From an uncultured Sphingomonas sp. (GTDB lineage Bacteria; Pseudomonadota; Alphaproteobacteria; Sphingomonadales; Sphingomonadaceae): DNA of 64,000 nucleotides. The stretch is from assembly GCF_913777625.1 (NCBI RefSeq), contig NZ_CAJYTI010000020.1:62001-126000 (forward strand), in the 5' to 3' direction. The notes beneath the pieces were generated by a model. The model was not told the origin of the DNA. It made no database searches and worked only from the letters and a program-made list of their open reading frames with translations. Below are positions 58,704 through 64,000 of this stretch, one piece after another. The stretch's first letter is position 1, and every line of letters begins with the position of its first letter. A program made the translations under genes and the position numbers.

Positions 58704-61559
58704 TCAGAAACGGAAGCGGACACCGCCGTAGAATTGGCGGCCGGTGCGGTGGAACAGCACCACGCGATTGTCCTCGTCGATATACTGGTCCTGCGGCTCG
58801 TTGGTGAGGTTGATCGCCTCCAGGGTCAGCGTGATGTTCTCGGTGAGGTTGAGCGAGGCCGAGGCGTCGAAATTGAGCGTCGAGTTCACGCCCTCCTCGG
58901 TGCTCTGCTCGCGCGCGCCGCCGGCATAGGCGGTCACATAGCCCGAGCGGTAGGTCGCCGAACCGCGAATGCTGAAGCGCTTGTCCTCGTAGAACAGCGT
59001 CCCGTTGGCCGAGCGCTTCGACAGGTTGGTCAGCGGGCCCGTCACCGTGCCGACGCCGCCCGGGCCCGGATAGACGATGTTCGCCTTCACATAGGTGTAG
59101 TTGGCGAGAACGCCGAGGTTCTTGAGGAAGCCCGGCAGGAAGTTCAGCTGGTGCTGATAGTTGATCTCATAGCCGCGCAGCGTGCCGCCCGAACCGTTGA
59201 TCGTGCGGGTATAGGTGAACAGGTCGGTCGGCGCGACGCCGGTGCCGGTCAGCAGCTCCGCCGGCAGGCCGAGATCGGTGAACGGCACCAGCGTGCTGAT
59301 GCTCGCCCCCGACAGCGTGTTGATTTTCTTCTGGAACACACCGACCGAGAGCAGCGATCCCTTGTTGAAATACCATTCCAGCGAACCGTCGAGATTGGTT
59401 GCCTCGGTGGGGTTCAGATAGGGATTGCCGGTCGAATAGCCGCGGTTCGAGGCCTGGATCGTCAGCGAACCGCCGGGGGTGAGCGAGCCGAAGCCCGGCC
59501 GCGTGATCACCTTGGCGGCACCGAAGCGGGCGAGCAGCTTGGGCGTCAACTCGGCGACCAGGTTGAGCGACGGCAGCCAATAGTCATAGTCGCGCTGCAC
59601 CCGCAGCTGCTGGATGCTGCCGTTGACCGCGGCATAGCCTGCCGATTTCTGGTTCGTGGTCACAAAGCGCATGCCCATGTCGCCGCGCAGGGTGATGGGG
59701 CCGATGGGCATCGTGAAATTGGCCTGGAAATAGGCCGCCTTCTCGGTCTCCTCGACATCGACGAAGCTCGAGCGGGCGTTGACATTCTCCACCCCGCCCA
59801 GGCGGAAGTCGATATTGGTGCCGTTGATGGGCTGCACGCAGTTGCAATAGATGCCAAGCGTGTTCACGAAGGCATCGAAGTTCGGGATCAGATAGCTGCC
59901 GTACTTCGGATCGCCGGTCGGCCCGGTGATCGACGTCGTGAGGCTGGCGACCTGCGCGGCGGTGAGGGTCGGCGACTGAGTCTCGGAGACCAGGCGACGC
60001 TGTTCGGATCCGCTATAGTTGAACTTGCGCCATTCCAGCCCGCCCTTGAAGGTCAGCCCGTTCGGCACAACGTCCCATTCGGTGGTGAGCTTGCCCGTCC
60101 GGAACTTGTTGACCGCGCCCTGCGGCCGGATGCGGATATCCGACGCACCATTGGTCATCGACCAGTTGGCCGGGTTGTTGACGTCGAAGCCCCAGTTGAT
60201 CACCGGCTCGCGATCATTGTCGCGATAATCCCAGGAAAAACCGTTGCTGTTCAGGCGATCGAGCGTGATCGTCGTCTGCACCGGATTCTTGAAGTCGGAC
60301 TTGGAATAGCCGCCATACAGCGTCGCTCGGAAGCGATCGGAAAATTGCTGCTCCAGCGTGGCATTATACTGCTGGAAAACGGTCTTGAGCTTGTCGAGGC
60401 GGGACTCGATCCGCATGTCGACCTTGTCGAAAACGCCGTACACCAGCTCATTCTGGTCGTTGACCTTACCGTCGCGGATGATCGTCTCGGGCTTGCCGGT
60501 GGCACCGGTGCGGCTGAACGAGATCGCCTCGATGTAATTCTCGGTGCGGCTGGTGCGCGAGTTGGCATAGAGCCCCTCCAGCGTCAGCAGCGTGTGGTCG
60601 CTCGGCTTCCACTGCACCGCACCGGTAATGCCCAGCCGCTTCAGGTCATATTGCCAGGTGTCGTAGCGCGGGATGCGCGGGTGGTAGAGCAGGCTGCCCC
60701 AGTTGCTGCCGTTGCTCGCCGGTACCGCGTTGATCTGGGCGGTGGTGTAGCCGGGCAGCGTCGAGGCCGCATTGAACCCGCCATTGGCGCCGGTGGGGCT
60801 CCAGCGGACCGTGCTGTGTCCCTCCTCGCGCACCTTGCGCTGCGAATAGGCGGCCGAGACCAGCACGCCGAACGTGCCCTCCGGGTTCTGCCAGCTGATC
60901 AGCCCGGCCAGGCGCGGCGTCCACTTGTTGCCGAGATCGGCATAGCCCGCCTGGGCCGAGGCGGCGACTACCAGCGGCTTCTTGTAGTCGAGCGGTCGCG
61001 CCGTCTGCAGATCCACCGTGGCGCCCAGCGAGCCTTCCTCGACATCGGCGGAGGCGGTCTTGCGCACGGTGATCGAGTTGAAGAGCTCCGAGGCGAAGAC
61101 ATTGAAATCGAAGCCGCGGCCGCGGTTCACCCCGCCGCCAGCATCGGACGAGCCGGTGGTTGCGATCGTCTCCATGCCGTTGATGCGCACGCGGGTGAAG
61201 CTCGGCCCGAGGCCCCGCACCGAGATGCTGCGCCCCTCGCCGCCATCGCGCGCGATCGCCACGCCGGGCACGCGCTGGATCGATTCGGCGAGGTTGTTGT
61301 CGGGGAACTTGGCGATGTCGTCGGCCTTGATCACGTCGACCACGCCGGACGCGGTGCGCTTCTCGTCGAGCGCCGCGCTAATCGCGCCGCGAAAGCCGGT
61401 GACGACGATCTCCTGCTCGGCAGCAACGGCGGCGGGATCGTCCTGGGCGGGCGCCTGCTGCGCGAGGGCGGCCGCCGGAACCAGCCCCGCCACCGCAATC
61501 GCCAGCAGCGAGGCACCCGTACCCTTCGAGGCAGAACGCGAAGCGAAGGCCTTGATCAT
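58704..61559 (-). CDS. TonB-dependent receptor, pectin regulon
   Basis: 951 residues from the ATG at 61559 (GGAGAGAG upstream); signal peptide ends near AALA-Q (residue ~34). The plug has EQEIVVTGFRGAISAALDEK, a FPDNNLAESIQRVPGVAIA segment, SVRGLGPSFTRVRINGME and EEGSLGATVDLQTARPL; the barrel ends VRFRF. A near-perfect CCGG operator lies 62 bp upstream. Together with the GH28 gene next to it, this suggests uptake of oligogalacturonides. It is a clear paralogue of the TBDR at 46043-49354, with the same plug pattern. Confidence 0.95.
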   Translation of the reverse strand: MIKAFASRSASKGTGASLLAIAVAGLVPAAALAQQAPAQDDPAAVAAEQEIVVTGFRGAISAALDEKRTASGVVDVIKADDIAKFPDNNLAESIQRVPGVAIARDGGEGRSISVRGLGPSFTRVRINGMETIATTGSSDAGGGVNRGRGFDFNVFASELFNSITVRKTASADVEEGSLGATVDLQTARPLDYKKPLVVAASAQAGYADLGNKWTPRLAGLISWQNPEGTFGVLVSAAYSQRKVREEGHSTVRWSPTGANGGFNAASTLPGYTTAQINAVPASNGSNWGSLLYHPRIPRYDTWQYDLKRLGITGAVQWKPSDHTLLTLEGLYANSRTSRTENYIEAISFSRTGATGKPETIIRDGKVNDQNELVYGVFDKVDMRIESRLDKLKTVFQQYNATLEQQFSDRFRATLYGGYSKSDFKNPVQTTITLDRLNSNGFSWDYRDNDREPVINWGFDVNNPANWSMTNGASDIRIRPQGAVNKFRTGKLTTEWDVVPNGLTFKGGLEWRKFNYSGSEQRRLVSETQSPTLTAAQVASLTTSITGPTGDPKYGSYLIPNFDAFVNTLGIYCNCVQPINGTNIDFRLGGVENVNARSSFVDVEETEKAAYFQANFTMPIGPITLRGDMGMRFVTTNQKSAGYAAVNGSIQQLRVQRDYDYWLPSLNLVAELTPKLLARFGAAKVITRPGFGSLTPGGSLTIQASNRGYSTGNPYLNPTEATNLDGSLEWYFNKGSLLSVGVFQKKINTLSGASISTLVPFTDLGLPAELLTGTGVAPTDLFTYTRTINGSGGTLRGYEINYQHQLNFLPGFLKNLGVLANYTYVKANIVYPGPGGVGTVTGPLTNLSKRSANGTLFYEDKRFSIRGSATYRSGYVTAYAGGAREQSTEEGVNSTLNFDASASLNLTENITLTLEAINLTNEPQDQYIDEDNRVVLFHRTGRQFYGGVRFRF

Positions 61560-61620
61560 GATCTCTCTCCTCGTCCCCTCTCCATTTTTGCTCGTGATGG
61601 CCGGAGAGGTGGATGACGTT

Positions 61621-61636
61621 TTGATACCGGTGTCAA
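61621..61636. promoter_or_regulatory. Pectin-regulon operator 4 (upstream of TBDR)
   Basis: TTGATACCGGTGTCAA is the best palindrome of the set (one mismatched pair). On the minus strand it contains TTGACA, a consensus -35 box. It lies between the GH28 stop and the TBDR start. Confidence 0.8.
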
Positions 61637-61671
61637 CTCGCAGCGTCAACTGGGTCCGTATCGGTCGGCGA

Positions 61672-63099
61672 TCAGTCGAGCCGGTCGACCGGGCGGCCGT
61701 TCACCTCCACGCGATCGAGCACCAGCCCCTCCGTGTGCCGGACGATGCTCGGCTCGCGGACGCCGTCGAAGCGGCAGTCGCTGAGGCGCAGGCCCGTCAC
61801 CGGCGCGCCGGGCAGCCCCTGGCTGTCGAGCACCCGCGCCGCGTTCGTCGCACGCAGCCGCTCGATCACGACGTTGCGCAACTGCGGCACGAAGTGTCCC
61901 CTGGCGCCCTCCTCATAGTTGAAGTCGCACGCCACCGCTGCGCGGCTCACCGTGCCGACATCGAGATCCCGATAATAGAAATTCTCGAGAAGCCCGCCGC
62001 GCAATGCATTGTTCTTGAAGCGGATTGCATACCAGAGATCGGGGCTGTCCATCACGCAGCGCTCGGCGAAGATCCAGCGCGCGCCGCCCGAGATCTGCGA
62101 ACCGACCACCACGCCGCCATGGCCTTCCTTCATCCGGCAGTCGCGGATCAGGATATTCTGCGCCGGCATGGCGAGCCGCCGGCCATCCTCGTTGCGGCCC
62201 GAATTGACCGCGATGCAATCGTCGCCGGTGTCGAAGGTGCAATGCTCGATCAGCGCGCCGTCGACGGATTCGGGATCGCATCCGTCATTGTTCGGCCCAT
62301 GGCCCAGAATATCGACGCCGCGCACGATCAGATTGCGGCACAGCACCGGGTGGATCTGCCAGAAGGGCGCGCCGCGCAGCTTGATGCCTTCGATCAGCAC
62401 ATTCTCGCAGTCATAGGGCTGGACGAAGGCCGGGCGCAGGAAGGATCCGTCGCCGAACACGCGCTTTTCCACCGGCACGCGCCGCTCCGCCATGTCGAAC
62501 AGGATCGAGCGCGCCTTGCGCTGATCGGGCATGCCCTCGCGCCAGCCATGGTCGACGGTGCCGCCCCAGGGCCCCTTCCACGACCACCAGTGTTGCGCGC
62601 TGCCCTGCCCGTCCAGCGTGCCCGCGCCGGTGATCGCGATGTTGCGCTGCTGGCGTGCATAGATGAGCGGGGAATAGTTGATCAGTTCGATGCCTTCCCA
62701 GCGTGTGAAGACCAGCGGATACGCCTTGGGATCGGTGGAGAAGAGCAAGGTCGCGCCGGCGTGCAGGTGCAGATTCACATTCGAGCGGAGATGCACCGCG
62801 CCCGTGAGAAAGCGCCCGGAGGGCACCACCACCCGGCCCCCGCCTGCCTCGGCACATGCCGCGATGGCGCGCGCGATCGCCTGGGTGTTGAGCGTGACGC
62901 CGTCACCGCGCGCGCCGAATTGCCTCACGTCGAAATCGCGCGCCGGAAAGACTGGCGGGAGCGCCGCCTGGGCAATTGCCTCTGCGCGAGACCATGGATC
63001 GGCAGCGGCGGCGGCAGCTCGGCCGGCCGGCAGCAGCGTCATCGCCGCCCCCACGCTCGCATGGCCGAGCAGCGCCCGACGGGAAGGCGTGTACCCCAT
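61672..63099 (-). CDS. Exported GH28 polygalacturonase
   Basis: 475 residues with a twin-arginine-type signal (SRRALLGHASVGAAM). The four GH28 motifs are present: NNDGCDPES (NTD-type, first catalytic Asp), DTGDDCIAVNSG (catalytic Asp pair), EGHGGVVVGS (GHG) and RFKNN (RIK-type). FGARGDGVTLNTQAI at the start of the beta-helix is usual for GH28. It hydrolyses alpha-1,4-galacturonan, probably as an exo- or rhamnogalacturonan-side enzyme given the N-terminal extension, in the periplasm or outside the cell. Its own operator lies 22 bp upstream. Confidence 0.93.
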   Translation of the reverse strand: MGYTPSRRALLGHASVGAAMTLLPAGRAAAAAADPWSRAEAIAQAALPPVFPARDFDVRQFGARGDGVTLNTQAIARAIAACAEAGGGRVVVPSGRFLTGAVHLRSNVNLHLHAGATLLFSTDPKAYPLVFTRWEGIELINYSPLIYARQQRNIAITGAGTLDGQGSAQHWWSWKGPWGGTVDHGWREGMPDQRKARSILFDMAERRVPVEKRVFGDGSFLRPAFVQPYDCENVLIEGIKLRGAPFWQIHPVLCRNLIVRGVDILGHGPNNDGCDPESVDGALIEHCTFDTGDDCIAVNSGRNEDGRRLAMPAQNILIRDCRMKEGHGGVVVGSQISGGARWIFAERCVMDSPDLWYAIRFKNNALRGGLLENFYYRDLDVGTVSRAAVACDFNYEEGARGHFVPQLRNVVIERLRATNAARVLDSQGLPGAPVTGLRLSDCRFDGVREPSIVRHTEGLVLDRVEVNGRPVDRLD

Positions 63100-63120
63100 G
63101 ACCCTCTCCTCCTCGGCAAA

Positions 63121-63134
63121 ATGACACCGGTTTC
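63121..63134. promoter_or_regulatory. Pectin-regulon operator 5 (GH28 gene)
   Basis: ATGACACCGGTTTC lies 22 bp upstream of the GH28 start codon. It shares the TGACACCGGT half with sites 1 and 4 and the GGTTTC half with site 3. Confidence 0.75.
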
Positions 63135-63324
63135 TACCAAGTTGGCGGGAGAATCTACGACAGTCAACCTCAAGGCTTTGAGAGGTCGCGTGCGCTTCGG
63201 TGATGCAACGGCACGTTTTCCGCTACGGAACGCAAGCTTTGAAAGGCGGCAACTCAATCTGATTTCCAAGCACTTAGATGCAATTTTAAAGGCGAAGGAA
63301 TGCCAGTGCGCAGCGCGGGCCCTC

Positions 63325-63330
63325 TATAAT
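63325..63330 (+). promoter_or_regulatory. Consensus -10 box for the chemoreceptor gene
   Basis: TATAAT stands 49 bp before the ATG at 63380. No recognisable -35 is found at 16-18 nt spacing, so activator dependence is possible. The AT-rich stretch 63231-63297 lies just upstream. Confidence 0.5.
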
Positions 63331-63379
63331 GAGTGCCGTTCGCCCGGCCTGATCGGCGCCGGTGCAAGAGGGATCCGGA

Positions 63380-64000
63380 ATGAAGACTTTGCTTGCACGG
63401 GTACGCGTGCCCGTAAAAATCCTGTCAGTGATCGGCCTGATCAGTCTGGTACCGGCCATCGTGACCTGGCTCGGCGCCAGCAGCCTCACCCACAACAATC
63501 AGGCCTATTCCGCACTCACGCTGTCCAAGTTGCCGAGCGCCACCCATCTGGCCCGCGTCAACCGCCTGCTAGTGACGATGGCCTATGACGGCTATCGCGT
63601 GATGGCCTATGATGGAGGCTCTGACATCGCCCGCGCCTCGGCTGCGCAGGAGCAGGCAAGCTACGAGCAGGCGAAGGCGCTGATCGGCGATATCGAGCAC
63701 GAAGATAGCTCGACCGCACCGTTCATGCGCGAGGTGCGCGCAAAGCTGGAGGAGATCCATACGCAGGCCCGCGAGGGAATTGCGCACGGCCTTCGCAACG
63801 ACGATGCCGCATCGCTGAAGGCGCTTCAGGTCGCGGACCCGGCGATCGATGCGCTGGGCAAGCAATTGGCGGATTTCAACAATGGCCGGCTGAAGGACGC
63901 GACCCTCGTCTCGCAGAACCTGCAGGCGCAAAGCGGCGGCACCGTGGCGACGCTGGTGGCGATGAGCATCGTCGCGATCCTGATCGGGATCGGCCTCGGC
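63380..64000 (+). CDS. Methyl-accepting chemotaxis protein, N-terminal part (3' truncated by window)
   Basis: 207 residues visible from the ATG at 63380, with GAGGG about 7 nt upstream. The first membrane segment is VKILSVIGLISLVPAIVTWL (about 12-31). It is followed by a roughly 150-residue helical periplasmic domain with LPSATHLARVNRLL and YEQAKALIGDIEHED, typical of four-helix-bundle chemoreceptor sensor domains, and a second membrane segment (VATLVAMSIVAILIGIGLG) at the window edge. HAMP and signalling domains would lie beyond. Divergent from the GH28 gene; it may sense pectin products, but nothing in the visible part proves it. Confidence 0.85.
   Translation, partial: MKTLLARVRVPVKILSVIGLISLVPAIVTWLGASSLTHNNQAYSALTLSKLPSATHLARVNRLLVTMAYDGYRVMAYDGGSDIARASAAQEQASYEQAKALIGDIEHEDSSTAPFMREVRAKLEEIHTQAREGIAHGLRNDDAASLKALQVADPAIDALGKQLADFNNGRLKDATLVSQNLQAQSGGTVATLVAMSIVAILIGIGLG

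Noticed and set aside
1..64000. CRISPR array, insertion sequence, prophage, integron or cobalamin riboswitch
   Set aside because: No spaced direct-repeat array, transposase, integrase, phage gene or B12-box leader was seen, including before the B12-type radical SAM gene.

Overview
The window is a stretch of GC-rich alphaproteobacterial chromosome, most likely from a Sphingomonas-type (Sphingomonadaceae) aerobe. The grounds are strong GC3 codon use, eight TonB-dependent outer-membrane receptors (TBDRs) in 64 kb, a malA/malY-like maltodextrin locus of the Caulobacter/sphingomonad kind, frequent GTG starts and many ATGA/GTGA translational-coupling junctions. I see no IS element, phage, CRISPR array, rRNA or plasmid function. 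It reads as a glycan- and nutrient-scavenging region of an oligotroph.

Layout. 1-5.8 kb: two tandem TBDRs, each followed by a strong intrinsic terminator, then a tRNA-Thr. 6.0-11.7 kb: an exported cyanophycinase-like S51 peptidase and an Lrp-type regulator (minus), divergent from a TBDR coupled to a secreted M20 carboxypeptidase (plus); this looks like a peptide or cyanophycin scavenging locus. 11.8-13.9 kb: PadR-type regulator, small membrane protein and membrane acyltransferase. 14.0-24.7 kb: a TBDR divergent from a tightly coupled operon of four flavin-dependent halogenase-like proteins and a JmjC/cupin_8 protein. One of the four has lost the catalytic lysine.

24.7-35.4 kb: maltodextrin utilisation locus, with an MFS importer and LacI regulator (minus) divergent from TBDR, a fifth halogenase, GH13 amylase and GH13 alpha-glucosidase. 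35.4-41.0 kb: secreted amidohydrolase divergent from another TBDR, separated by a 444-bp structured regulatory region. 41.0-44.7 kb: small membrane protein with a winged-helix regulator, a short unknown protein, DgkA, a B12-binding radical SAM enzyme and a second membrane protein. Two identical 15-bp palindromes sit in front of the two halves of this block.

44.7-63.1 kb: a complete-looking pectin/galacturonate regulon, all on the minus strand. It holds PL1-type pectate lyase, TBDR, LacI regulator, carboxylesterase, KDG kinase, KduD, an RpiB-family isomerase in the place of KduI, uronate isomerase, hexuronate MFS importer, an FAH-type hydratase, a second TBDR and a GH28 polygalacturonase. Five promoter regions here carry the same CCGG-centred operator (core GACACCGGT), which ties the transcription units together and points to the LacI protein at 49647-50684 as the regulator. 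In outline: extracytoplasmic PL1 and GH28 cut pectate, TBDRs import oligomers, the MFS protein imports monomers, and UxaC or the RpiB-like isomerase plus KduD and KdgK feed 2-keto-3-deoxygluconate to central metabolism. The window ends in the N-terminal part of a methyl-accepting chemotaxis protein.
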